NCBI GenBank assembly: GCA_902782665.1
Contig: CACZOA010000023.1
Location: 1-64,000, forward strand
Origin: an uncultured Bacteroidales bacterium
GTDB lineage: Bacteria > Bacteroidota > Bacteroidia > Bacteroidales > Paludibacteraceae
Reading direction: 5' to 3'
Length of the DNA stretch: 64,000 bases
The notes below the pieces were generated by a model, which saw nothing but the letters and a program-made list of their open reading frames with translations, was not told the DNA's origin and did no database searches. Made by a program: the position numbers and the translations under genes. Positions 33,782 through 42,451 of the stretch are shown piece after piece. How positions within the stretch are numbered: the first letter of the stretch is position 1; every line of letters starts with the position of its first letter.

Positions 33782-35008
33782 TCATTTGCATTTAGCTATC
33801 TCTATAATCACATCCATAGCTGCTTTCATCGACAACACTGGCACATATTCTGTGTTGGAGTGGAAATTGTGGCCGCCGGCAAACAGGTTGGGGCAGGGTA
33901 GTCCCATGAATGATAGTCTAGCACCGTCAGTGCCTCCACGAATTGGCACGACAACAGGTGTGATGTCCAACGTCTTCATGGCATTGATCGCTCTATCCAC
34001 AACGTGTGGTACTTTCTCGATTTCCTGTTTCATATTGGCATACTGGTCTTTGATCTCAAGCTCCACCTTGCCATTTTTATAATGTTTGTTCAGAGCATCA
34101 ACAACTCGTTGCAAATACTCTTTTCTGTCTGTGAAACTTTTTTCGTCGAAGTCTCGTATGATAAGGTTGATCTCTCCCGATGTCACAGTCGATTTCATTT
34201 CTGTCACGTGGAAGAAACCTTTATATCCGTCTGTCATTTCAGGACACTCGTCTTCAGGAAGCATGTTGAGGAAGTCGGAGATGAGGCGGCTAGCGTTCAC
34301 CATTTTGCCCAAAGCGTATCCTGGATGGATATTATGTCCTGTGAATCTGACTGTTGCGGCCGCAGCGTTGAAGTTCTCGAACTCGATTTCTCCAAGTCCT
34401 CCTCCGTCTACTGTGTATGCGAAATCAGCTCCGAATTTCTCTACGTTGAAATGGTCGGCTCCTTCTCCGATCTCTTCGTCAGGAGTGAAGGCGACGCGGA
34501 TCTTTCCATGCTTTATTTCTGGATGTTGTATTAAATACTCTGCTGCTGTCACGATTTCTGCGATTCCGGCTTTGTCGTCTGCACCGAGTAGGGTAGTTCC
34601 GTCAGAAGTGATTATCTCCTCTCCGACATAATGGGTAAGCTCTTTGTATTCTTTTGCATCAATTTTGATTCCAAGTTCATTGTTGATGACGAGAGTGTCT
34701 CCATCAAATTTCACCACATGAGGCTTGACATTTGCTCCGGATGTTTCTGGACTTGTATCCATGTGAGCGATGAATCCGATTGTTGGAGCGTCGCATTCAC
34801 AGTTTGCTGGTATTGTGGCAGTGACATAAGAGTGTCGGCTGATATGGACATCCTTAAGTCCGATCTCTTCCAATTCGTTGGCAAGCATCTCTGCGAAATA
34901 TCCTTGTGATGCTGTCGACGGTGTTGTATGCGTGTTCTCGTCGGACTGTGTGTTGATTTTGACGTAGTTGAAGAAGCGTTCAACTAATTTATTTAGATTG
35001 TTGTGCAT
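33782..35008 (-). CDS. pepT: Peptidase T (tripeptide aminopeptidase)
   Basis: The start at MHNNLNKLVERFF gives 408 aa, the family length; an 18-codon upstream extension runs into a hairpin. This M20B zinc metallopeptidase removes N-terminal residues from tripeptides in the cytoplasm. Metal and catalytic residues are visible in GFIAHMDTSPE, LLGADDKAG, TPDEEIGEGADHF and the late GGHNFHSNTEY. It lies downstream of the bat operon, separated from batE by an 18-bp perfect hairpin, and may be read from its own weak promoter or by read-through. Confidence 0.94.
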   Translation of the reverse strand: MHNNLNKLVERFFNYVKINTQSDENTHTTPSTASQGYFAEMLANELEEIGLKDVHISRHSYVTATIPANCECDAPTIGFIAHMDTSPETSGANVKPHVVKFDGDTLVINNELGIKIDAKEYKELTHYVGEEIITSDGTTLLGADDKAGIAEIVTAAEYLIQHPEIKHGKIRVAFTPDEEIGEGADHFNVEKFGADFAYTVDGGGLGEIEFENFNAAAATVRFTGHNIHPGYALGKMVNASRLISDFLNMLPEDECPEMTDGYKGFFHVTEMKSTVTSGEINLIIRDFDEKSFTDRKEYLQRVVDALNKHYKNGKVELEIKDQYANMKQEIEKVPHVVDRAINAMKTLDITPVVVPIRGGTDGARLSFMGLPCPNLFAGGHNFHSNTEYVPVLSMKAAMDVIIEIAKCK

Positions 35009-35029
35009 AGTATCAAATTCAAAATTAGA

Positions 35030-35077
35030 AATGCGAAATGCTAAATGGAGAGAGTCCCACATTTAGCATTTCGCATT
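35030..35077 (-). terminator. Perfect 18-bp hairpin between batE and pepT
   Basis: Positions 35030-35047 and 35060-35077 are exact reverse complements around GAGAGAGTCCCA. The stem is AT-rich and lacks a clean T run on the minus strand, so it may be an attenuating hairpin or a repeat rather than a classic terminator. Confidence 0.55.
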
Positions 35078-35096
35078 ATTTACCATTTAATTGTAA

Positions 35097-35858
35097 TTAA
35101 ATTTTTTCTGCGTCGCTGGTCTTGATCCAAGCACGGTGTCCACCGCTTGTTTCGATCTCATACCAGTCTTTCACCTGCTGCTTTACCAACACTTTTGTTC
35201 CTTCATGTAGAACTAATGCATCTGTTGCAGTGTCCTTAGGTGAACTCTTCGCTGTCACAGAAGGTGTGAACACGATTGCATATTCGTGAGTTGTGATTTT
35301 CTCCTTGGCACTTTTTGCACAGAAGAAACTGACGATGCAGATCAGGGAAGCTAGGATAGCTCCGACAAATCCGATTTTGCGTACAGCCATCACTTTGACG
35401 TATAGATAAAGTGACGCTCCTGCCAAAGTAAGAAGGAAAAAGATGATTGACATTTTTGCCCAAGTGTTTGAACTGTAAAGGTTAACAAAACTTTGGGTCC
35501 ATTCTGAGATGGCAAGCTGGTCTACAGCAGACTCGTCTTTGTCAACAGTCTGTAGTTTAGCCAACTCAAGATTGCTTTTGATATCATCATCGTTTGGATC
35601 CAACAGAATCGCTCTTTCGTAATTCAGGATTGCAGGTGCAAGTTTGCCAGATTTATAGTAGGCATTTCCTAAATTATAATAAAGAGCTGCACTCTCCTGC
35701 GTCTTCAATAAATCCTCATATTGGGAGATCGCTTCATCAAACTTGTTGTTTGAGTATGCTGCGTTTCCGTTTATGATTCTGCTATCTGCTGCAGCCCATG
35801 CACTGAAAACAGATAGTGACAATATGATGGATAGAACTATATTTTTCATTGTCTTCAT
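35097..35858 (-). CDS. batE: BatE: TPR and SH3-like membrane protein of the aerotolerance operon
   Basis: The 253-aa protein has a signal peptide ending at AWA, then two or three TPR units (about residues 25-100, with ALYYNLGNAYYKSGKLAPAI). Two membrane helices follow (about residues 133-155 and 163-180), and the protein ends in an SH3-like domain ending HRAWIKTSDAEKI. Bat proteins are linked to aerotolerance in Bacteroides fragilis and to envelope integrity elsewhere, and their biochemistry is unknown. The start overlaps the batD stop by 4 bp. It is the last bat gene. Confidence 0.88.
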   Translation of the reverse strand: MKTMKNIVLSIILSLSVFSAWAAADSRIINGNAAYSNNKFDEAISQYEDLLKTQESAALYYNLGNAYYKSGKLAPAILNYERAILLDPNDDDIKSNLELAKLQTVDKDESAVDQLAISEWTQSFVNLYSSNTWAKMSIIFFLLTLAGASLYLYVKVMAVRKIGFVGAILASLICIVSFFCAKSAKEKITTHEYAIVFTPSVTAKSSPKDTATDALVLHEGTKVLVKQQVKDWYEIETSGGHRAWIKTSDAEKI

Positions 35859-37696
35859 TTCTTTACCTCCTCTTCAATGCTGTTGATTAGTGCAATTGCG
35901 TTGTTGTAGATATCAGAAGGAGAATCCTTCACTGCTGTTGGTGCGAATCTTGCAAACTGACAAGTGTCTAGCATTGCAGAGAAGTTTGCGATAGTATCTT
36001 CCTTCAATCCCTTTTCCTTCAAAATCTCTTCCATAGCCTCTTTGTTTTGTTGAGCTAGTGGAATATTGAATTTGTCTCCAACGAATCCTGTGATGGCTTT
36101 GCTTGTCTCATCGTAGAATGACTTCAAGTCTTCCTGATCAAGGAATGATTTTGCTTTAGCCAATCTCTTCAATGCCTGTTTGTTAGCTTTCTTCTTTCTC
36201 ACCAATACCATGTTGCTGTTTTCCTCTGCCAGTTTTCTTAGGAATAGGTAGGCGATGACGAATAGCACCAATGGAATGATAAACCATAGATAGAATGCCA
36301 ACGAGCCGAACAAGTAGTCGTCCTTAGGATATGTTGTAAGATCCTTTGTGTTGATGAAACGGATGTCGTTTGTTCCGATATACTTGATGCTCTCTTTGTT
36401 GGTGAAGTTTGAAACGACAGTCTGGTTGTCTGCAGTCTCAGCTCCTTTCTCTACATTGATCTTGTATTCTGGAGTTTTTAGAGTCTTATATGTCTTGCTC
36501 TTTATGTCAAAGTAGCTGAATTCAGCAGATGGAATGACATATTCTCCAGGATAACGTGCGATTGCAAGATATTCAATCTCCTTGGTTCCGTTCAAACCAG
36601 CATCAGATGCTTTGATTTTTGATGTGACCTTAGGATCGTAGAGCTCGAAGTCAGTAGGGAAGGTGATGTTAGGATCCTTCGCATACTTAAGGTTTCCATT
36701 ACCGTTGATCTTCACCTTGATAGTAATGGCATCGTTTGTCTTGTATCCATCTTCTGGAGTGATTGATGTGTTCATTGTGAATGAACCAACAGCACCGCTA
36801 AAATCAGCTGGCTTGCCATTCTTTGGCAATTCCTGTACGTTGATCTTTATTCCAGGGATAGTAAGGTTTTTCTTTAACTCTCTATAAGAAGCGAACATGT
36901 CACCGAAGAATCCGCCGCCGCCACCTTGTACGCGCACTTGGACAACTGCAGTGATATTTCCTTTCTCCAACTCTTGATTTCCACTCTTCTGTGGAATCAA
37001 AACACATTGTTTTAGAATGTATGTGTTGTAAACCTTTCCGTTTACATTCTCTTTGCTCTGACGTTTTGCTTCTGGCACTTCGATCTCCTGAGAGATGAAC
37101 CCTTTGTATTCTGGCAATTTGTAATCGTCAAAGCCACGTAGAGCGACTCTGTAGTATACCTTTGTTGTGGCGATAAACTGCTCTTGCTCGTACATCTTTG
37201 TCTTTGACAATTCTGTGCGAATGAACAGGTCATCGTCGTTTATTTTCATGCCATTGCTTGAACTTTGTGCTTGTTGCGCATTCTGGTTAGCGTTGGCTTC
37301 TCCTTTGATTACCTTGATTACCAGAGCGTTGGAACGAATGATTTTGTCTCCGACAGTCGCCTTGGCAGAAGATATTGTGTATGAGCCCTCTTTCTTTGGC
37401 ATCAAAACGTATGTGTACGTTGTAGCACTGTTTCTGGTCACCTGACCGTTGATGCTTTGGAAACTCTGGCTAGTTGACTGCTGAGGTCCATACAGAATTG
37501 TGAAGTCAGATAATGATTCAAGCGGTAACTGGACATTGTCTGATTCTGCATTGTTAAGTGTGAATGTCAAATTGAACCTTTGTCCTACAGCCACAACATT
37601 ATCTGCTTTCGCTACGAACGAAACATCTCCTGCTGCGAAAACTGACATTACACTAAAATAAGTTAAAGTCAGTAGTATGGCTAATATCTTTTTCAT
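35855..37696 (-). CDS. batD: BatD: large periplasmic oxygen-tolerance protein
   Basis: The 613-aa protein has a signal peptide (residues 1-22), a long beta-rich periplasmic part (BatD/DUF7507-like, several Ig-type modules with VAVGQRFNLTFTLNN near the start), one membrane helix (about residues 465-490) and a basic-helical cytoplasmic tail. Residues about 140-150 are low-complexity (NQNAQQAQSSS), and a glycine run VQGGGGGFFGD lies near residue 260. It is in the canonical batC-batD-batE order and overlaps batE by 4 bp. It probably forms the periplasmic scaffold for the VWA proteins BatA and BatB. Confidence 0.9.
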   Translation of the reverse strand: MKKILAILLTLTYFSVMSVFAAGDVSFVAKADNVVAVGQRFNLTFTLNNAESDNVQLPLESLSDFTILYGPQQSTSQSFQSINGQVTRNSATTYTYVLMPKKEGSYTISSAKATVGDKIIRSNALVIKVIKGEANANQNAQQAQSSSNGMKINDDDLFIRTELSKTKMYEQEQFIATTKVYYRVALRGFDDYKLPEYKGFISQEIEVPEAKRQSKENVNGKVYNTYILKQCVLIPQKSGNQELEKGNITAVVQVRVQGGGGGFFGDMFASYRELKKNLTIPGIKINVQELPKNGKPADFSGAVGSFTMNTSITPEDGYKTNDAITIKVKINGNGNLKYAKDPNITFPTDFELYDPKVTSKIKASDAGLNGTKEIEYLAIARYPGEYVIPSAEFSYFDIKSKTYKTLKTPEYKINVEKGAETADNQTVVSNFTNKESIKYIGTNDIRFINTKDLTTYPKDDYLFGSLAFYLWFIIPLVLFVIAYLFLRKLAEENSNMVLVRKKKANKQALKRLAKAKSFLDQEDLKSFYDETSKAITGFVGDKFNIPLAQQNKEAMEEILKEKGLKEDTIANFSAMLDTCQFARFAPTAVKDSPSDIYNNAIALINSIEEEVKK

Positions 37697-37745
37697 TTTT
37701 CCTTTTTCTTATTAATGCAAAAATAATCAAATTTCTGGTATTTTA

Positions 37746-38447
37746 TTACCAGTCTTTCTCTATTCTTTTCTTTTTTGCATTCTTTATTTGTTCCTTCATT
37801 CTCTCGTCCTGCTTGTCCTTTTCATCTCTTTCAAGGGCTTCTAGCAGTTGACGGGCAGAATTTTCGTCCATGTGGTGTTCTCCCTCACGAGCATCGTCTT
37901 TCTGATCGTGATTCTCTTGCTCTTTTCCATCTTTAGGAGGCTCCTGCTGTTGGTCTTGCTGTTGTTGCTGCTGTTGTTGTTGCTGATTCTGCTGCTGTTG
38001 TTGAATCTGCAACATTCTCTTGGCATACGCAAGGTTGTAGCGAGTCTCTTCGTCGTCTGGATTGAGCTTAAGGCTTTTCTTGTAGGCATCGATACTCTCC
38101 TCATACTTTTTGTTTTTGAGGTATGTGTTGCCTATGTTGTGCATGATGGCAGCGTTTTCTTTGTCGCTGTTCTTCTCACTTATCGCCTGCTTGTAGTTCT
38201 CTAATGCGGAATCATATTCGTCTCTACGGTAATAGGTGTTGCCCATATTGTAGTTTGCGATTTTTGATCCTACATTCTTGTCCAATGCTTTTCTATATTC
38301 GTCTTCAGCTCCTTTGTAGTCTTTGGCTTCATATTTGTCGTTTCCCTTACGGATGAACTCATCCTCTGGGTTTGATGCAAATGAAGGAAGACTGAAAAGG
38401 GTAACTATTGTAGTCGCTAACAATTTATTTGTCATAGTCTTGTTCAT
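37746..38447 (-). CDS. batC: BatC: TPR protein with polyglutamine tract
   Basis: The start at MNKTMTNKLLA gives 233 aa. A signal peptide is followed by three TPR motifs (about residues 28-135, with ANYNMGNTYYRRDEYDSAL and IMHNIGNTYLKNKKYEES). A glutamine tract of about 22 residues (with one Asn and one Asp interrupting) follows at about 145-168, then a charged acidic/basic tail. The tract is encoded by mixed CAG/CAA codons in a repetitive stretch. BatC is proposed to act as a periplasmic scaffold. The polyQ run is unusual and may vary in length. Confidence 0.88.
   Translation of the reverse strand: MNKTMTNKLLATTIVTLFSLPSFASNPEDEFIRKGNDKYEAKDYKGAEDEYRKALDKNVGSKIANYNMGNTYYRRDEYDSALENYKQAISEKNSDKENAAIMHNIGNTYLKNKKYEESIDAYKKSLKLNPDDEETRYNLAYAKRMLQIQQQQQNQQQQQQQQQQDQQQEPPKDGKEQENHDQKDDAREGEHHMDENSARQLLEALERDEKDKQDERMKEQIKNAKKKRIEKDW
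37947..38010. repeat. Trinucleotide-rich stretch encoding the BatC polyQ tract
   Basis: On the plus strand this is a CTG/TTG repeat with few interruptions, i.e. CAG/CAA on the coding strand. Such tracts can change length by slippage without shifting frame. Confidence 0.7.
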
Positions 38448-38469
38448 GGTCAATGTTAATTAGACTGTC

Positions 38470-39483
38470 CTAAAATAGTTTGAATTTAGAAAGGAACTTG
38501 TTCTTTCTCTCTCTGATGAATATTTCAAGAATAAGAATCACAAGCACTATCCATGCGATTGTTTGGAACTGCTCGTCGAAATCTGTGTAGACTTTGCTTT
38601 CCACGTCTCCTTTTGCAGACTTGTCTAGCTCCGACTGAATGTATTTCAACGCATTGTTCGTGTTGTCCGCTCTGACGTACAAACCTCCACCTGCAGCGGC
38701 AATTTCTGCGGCCATCTGTTCGTTGAGCTTAGTGATGACAGTCTGTCCGTCTATATCTTTTCTGAAGCTTCCGTGTCCGTCTGGTATTGGAGCTCCTTCG
38801 GGTTTACCGATACCTATCACATGCACCTGTATGCCGCTTTCGTATGCTGCTTTAGCCTGCTCGACAGCGTCGTCTTCATGGTTCTCACCATCTGTGATCA
38901 CTATGATGGCTTTTCCTATGTTAGTCTTGCTGCTGAATCCATTGACAGCCATTTTGATAGCGGCTCCGATTGCTGTACCCTGTGTCGGAATCACACCAGT
39001 GCTTATATTGGATGCATACATTTTAGCTGCACTGTAGTCGCTTGTCATCGGCAACTGTGTGAATGCCTGGCCTGCAAAGACAATGAGTCCGAGTTTGTCG
39101 TTCTCCATTCCGTCTACAAACTTATAGATCATCTGTTTTGATTTCTGCAGACGGCTTGGTTTGATATCCTCACAAAGCATTGAGTTGGATACGTCCATCG
39201 CAATCATTACCTCAACACCTTTTCTCTTCACCATCTCAAGTTTGGATCCGAACTGTGGGCGTGCTGCAACGAATATGGCTCCTGCAAGCGCAATCATAAA
39301 CAGTGCACACTTGAAGTAGTATCTCCAAGTTGTGTAGCCTGGCATAAATTGCTTTAGAATCTGATAGTTTCCGTATTTCTTCAGATTTCTGCTTCTGCGA
39401 TACATTGCATAACCGAAAATCGCGGCCATCGGTATCAATGCGAAAAGCAGATAAAGATATTCTGAATTTGCAAATCTAAACAT
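38470..39483 (-). CDS. batB: BatB: membrane VWA-domain protein
   Basis: The 337-aa protein has N-terminal membrane helices (about residues 8-25 and 55-78), a von Willebrand A domain with the intact MIDAS motif MDVSNS (about residue 95), TQGTAIG and ITDGENHEDD, and a C-terminal membrane helix (IAWIVLVILILEIFI). It is the standard paralogue of BatA. The VWA domain faces the periplasm and is expected to bind protein partners in a Mg2+-dependent way. It starts 10 bp after batA and ends 16 to 23 bp before batC. Confidence 0.92.
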   Translation of the reverse strand: MFRFANSEYLYLLFALIPMAAIFGYAMYRRSRNLKKYGNYQILKQFMPGYTTWRYYFKCALFMIALAGAIFVAARPQFGSKLEMVKRKGVEVMIAMDVSNSMLCEDIKPSRLQKSKQMIYKFVDGMENDKLGLIVFAGQAFTQLPMTSDYSAAKMYASNISTGVIPTQGTAIGAAIKMAVNGFSSKTNIGKAIIVITDGENHEDDAVEQAKAAYESGIQVHVIGIGKPEGAPIPDGHGSFRKDIDGQTVITKLNEQMAAEIAAAGGGLYVRADNTNNALKYIQSELDKSAKGDVESKVYTDFDEQFQTIAWIVLVILILEIFIRERKNKFLSKFKLF

Positions 39484-39493
39484 ACTCTTACTC

Positions 39494-40483
39494 TTATGGG
39501 TTGTGGCGCACTACTAAATAGCGCACTAAAAATTCAAGAAGCATGATACCAAGCAACGCAATTGCGAATGGCAGATACTCCTCGTTCTTTTTGCTGTATT
39601 CTTGAACACTGATTTTTGTCTTTTCAAGTTGGTCAATCTCTTCGTAGATTGCTTTCAAAGATTTGTTGTCAGTAGCACGGAAATATTTTCCATCAGTGTT
39701 GCCGGAAATCGATTTAAGTGTGCTTTCATCAATATCAACTGGCACCATCTGGCGCTGGATTCCGAATGCAGTCTGGAAAGGGTAGGGCGCCATACCTTTT
39801 GTTCCCACTCCAATAGTGTAGACGCGGATTCCGAATGTCTTGGCTAGATCACTCGCCATCATCGGGTCGATTTCACCTGTGTTGTTCGAACCATCGGTTA
39901 GCAGGATGATGACTTTTGATTTTGCCTGGCTGTCTTTCAGTCTGTTTACAGCTGATGCCAAACCAAGTCCGATTGCAGTACCGTTTGCCTGGATCATCTG
40001 TTCGTTGATCACGCCAAAAAGTTGTGAAAGGGCAGCTTTGTCTGTTGTAAGCGGACACTGAGTGAAACTCTCTCCTGAGAATACTACAAGTCCGATATTG
40101 TCGTTTGGACGGCTGTTGACGAATTCAGAACTGATGGTTTTGGCTGCCTCAAGTCTGTTTGGCTTCAAGTCTTCCGCCAACATTGATCCTGAGATATCTA
40201 TTGCCATCATGATGTCTATACCCTCAACATTCTGGTCGGACCATGTCTCTGAACTCTGAGGTCGAGCAAGGATGACGCATAATAATGCTAATGATATCAT
40301 TCTCAACGCGAAAGGCAAATGGAGAATGTAGTATCTCAAACTTTTAGGCGCTCCTTTGAATGGACTGATTGTCGAAACCTGCAGATTTGCGGTCTGTTTG
40401 TTTCGTCTCCATATATACCATGCCGTAATAGGGATGATAAGCAGTGCCAGATATAAATATTGTGGTGATTCAAATGTAAACAT
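39494..40483 (-). CDS. batA: BatA: membrane VWA-domain protein
   Basis: The 329-aa protein has N-terminal hydrophobic segments (about residues 8-25 and 55-73), a VWA domain with MIDAS residues in AIDISGS (about residue 95), NGTAIG and LTDGSNNTGEID, and a C-terminal membrane helix. In Bacteroides fragilis batA belongs to the operon needed for surviving oxygen exposure. It lies 6 bp after the 342-aa membrane protein gene. Confidence 0.92.
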   Translation of the reverse strand: MFTFESPQYLYLALLIIPITAWYIWRRNKQTANLQVSTISPFKGAPKSLRYYILHLPFALRMISLALLCVILARPQSSETWSDQNVEGIDIMMAIDISGSMLAEDLKPNRLEAAKTISSEFVNSRPNDNIGLVVFSGESFTQCPLTTDKAALSQLFGVINEQMIQANGTAIGLGLASAVNRLKDSQAKSKVIILLTDGSNNTGEIDPMMASDLAKTFGIRVYTIGVGTKGMAPYPFQTAFGIQRQMVPVDIDESTLKSISGNTDGKYFRATDNKSLKAIYEEIDQLEKTKISVQEYSKKNEEYLPFAIALLGIMLLEFLVRYLVVRHNP

Positions 40484-40489
40484 AAGTCG

Positions 40490-41518
40490 TTATGCTAAAT
40501 TATTTGAATTGCTGTTTATTGCCAATGGGGCCTCTTCCTTTTTTGATTTCTTGTCTTTTGCAGGCTCTGTATATACAGGCTTTGTTCTGCTTACGATAAG
40601 GTAAGCGTTGGCAAGACTCATTTCGCAATCCTCTTCTGTAGGAATTGCTTTTGCGAATTTGGCCATATCGGCTTTGCTGAGGATACTCTTCAATTCTGGG
40701 ATAATCGGCATTGCGTCGGTGTTGTATCTTAGCTCGTCAAGAATCTCATCTGATGTCATCTCCATCGCACTGATGTTGAATCTGCTGCAGAAATACTCTC
40801 TAAGAGTTTCTGTGACGTCAGTATAATATTCTTTGATTCGAGTTGAATCCTTCCAAATGCGTTTTGCTTTTATCTCATCAAGCTTGTTTATTGCCACTAC
40901 ATCGATTGGCAAAACAATCTCAGGTTCATCAGAAACAATGCCTTCTCCCTGTTTCTTTGCTAACTTCTTCTGGATATATGGCCATCCATATTTCCAACCT
41001 AAGAATCCGAGCACTGCTATAAGCAGAATGATAAGAAGGATTGTGAAGAATTTTCCCCAATCGAAACCAAGTGTCATGATGTCTTTGATGTCCTTGACAC
41101 TTGTTGAGTCAGGTTGTCCAGCTTCATCAAGTTTGATTTCAATGTCGTTGTTTACTTCCAATGCCAATGGCTCGGATGTAAGAGTCTCTCCAGTTTTGAT
41201 ATTGATATATTTGAATGGAGGAACGACGCAACTTCCTGAATCAAACGATGTTATGATCACATCCTGCTTGATTTCAAGCGAGCCTCCCATTTCCGTAGTG
41301 TCGGCCTGTTTTAGCTTTACCACATCAATCTTACCAGTGGTGTCTTTTTCCACCTGTAACTCGAAGTCCTGATCCTTTGGTTGGGTCAAAGTCAAGTGGA
41401 CAGCTGTCTGACGGCCTATTCCGATATGGGCTGAATCCATCTTTGCAGTAAGACCTGCGGCACTAGCTACAAGACTATTGCATAAGAAAAAAACTATGGC
41501 TATACTGTGAAATTTCAT
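40490..41518 (-). CDS. Membrane protein of the bat operon (DUF4381-like)
   Basis: The 342-aa protein has a signal peptide ending near ASAAG (about residue 21), a periplasmic beta domain (residues 25-150), one membrane helix (about residues 157-176), and a cytoplasmic part with a conserved helical region around YYTDVTETLREYFCSRF and a disordered Lys/Glu tail. The position between the DUF58 gene and batA is conserved in Bacteroidota bat loci. It resembles DUF4381-type components of MoxR-VWA systems, but the match is by layout rather than a diagnostic motif. Confidence 0.78.
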   Translation of the reverse strand: MKFHSIAIVFFLCNSLVASAAGLTAKMDSAHIGIGRQTAVHLTLTQPKDQDFELQVEKDTTGKIDVVKLKQADTTEMGGSLEIKQDVIITSFDSGSCVVPPFKYINIKTGETLTSEPLALEVNNDIEIKLDEAGQPDSTSVKDIKDIMTLGFDWGKFFTILLIILLIAVLGFLGWKYGWPYIQKKLAKKQGEGIVSDEPEIVLPIDVVAINKLDEIKAKRIWKDSTRIKEYYTDVTETLREYFCSRFNISAMEMTSDEILDELRYNTDAMPIIPELKSILSKADMAKFAKAIPTEEDCEMSLANAYLIVSRTKPVYTEPAKDKKSKKEEAPLAINSNSNNLA

Positions 41519-41531
41519 GAATTACAATGTT

Positions 41532-42419
41532 TTATGCTCTTTTCTTGAAGAGTTTCATCAGCGACTTCACATAGTCGTCTGTTGTGGCGATAGAGATATA
41601 ATCCACACCACTTTTTGCAAACCCTTGTGCGAGCAATTCGTCTCTCTCCTTTACATACTGTTCGTACACTCTTCGCGTAGAGGCACTGGATGTGTCGACC
41701 CACATGTCTTCATTGGTCTCCGCATCCTTCATTTTGATTAGTCCGGCATCAGGCAACTCTTTTTCTCTAGGGTCAAAGATCTGCAATGCAGCCAAATCAT
41801 GTTTCTTGCTTGCGATAAGAAGTGAATCAGAATAGTTGCTATCATCTATAAAGTCTGAAATCAAGAATGCCGAACAACGCTTCTTTACCATGTTGGTGAA
41901 GTATTTGAGCGCAAAATCGATATTTGTCTTCCTACTTGTAGGTTGGAAACTTAGTAATTCTCTGATAATATAGAGGATATGTTTCTTTCCTTTCTGAGGC
42001 GGAATATATTTTTCGATTTTGTCAGAAAAGAAGATGACGCCGATTTTATCGTTGTTTGTCGCTGCGGAGAAGGCGATTGTTGCCGCCACCTCAGTCAGAT
42101 ACTCTCTCTTTGTCTGCTCGGCTGTTCCGAAGTCATCACTGCCTGATACGTCGACAAGGAGCATCAGTGTCATTTCTCGTTCCTCTTCAAACACTTTGAT
42201 AAATGGCTTTGAATAGCGTGCGGTGACATTCCAGTCGATGCTTCTCACATCGTCTCCAGGCATGTATTCGCGAACTTCCGCGAACTGCATACCACGACCT
42301 TTGAACGCAGTGTGGTACTCTCCAGCAAAGATGTTGTTGGAGAGTCCTCGCGTCTTTATCTCTATTTTGCAGACTTTCTTTAAAAGTTCGCTAGTGTCTA
42401 CCTTTTTGTTGTCTTCCAT
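41532..42419 (-). CDS. DUF58 protein with VWA-like MIDAS
   Basis: The start at MEDNKKVDTSEL gives 295 aa; a TTG two codons upstream was not preferred. The DUF58 core motif YMPGDDVRSIDWNVTAR is present (about residue 50), followed by a VWA-like fold with LLVDVSGSDDFG as MIDAS (about residue 90). It is cytoplasmic and is the usual partner of MoxR ATPases. It starts 32 bp after moxR, and together they probably act as a chaperone pair acting on BatA and BatB. Confidence 0.92.
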   Translation of the reverse strand: MEDNKKVDTSELLKKVCKIEIKTRGLSNNIFAGEYHTAFKGRGMQFAEVREYMPGDDVRSIDWNVTARYSKPFIKVFEEEREMTLMLLVDVSGSDDFGTAEQTKREYLTEVAATIAFSAATNNDKIGVIFFSDKIEKYIPPQKGKKHILYIIRELLSFQPTSRKTNIDFALKYFTNMVKKRCSAFLISDFIDDSNYSDSLLIASKKHDLAALQIFDPREKELPDAGLIKMKDAETNEDMWVDTSSASTRRVYEQYVKERDELLAQGFAKSGVDYISIATTDDYVKSLMKLFKKRA

Positions 42420-42451
42420 CACCAAATATCTTTAATCGGTAAATTGGTAAA

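Noticed and set aside
37848..38204. Leucine-rich 118-aa frame on the plus strand
   Set aside because: It is the antisense reading of the BatC polyglutamine tract.
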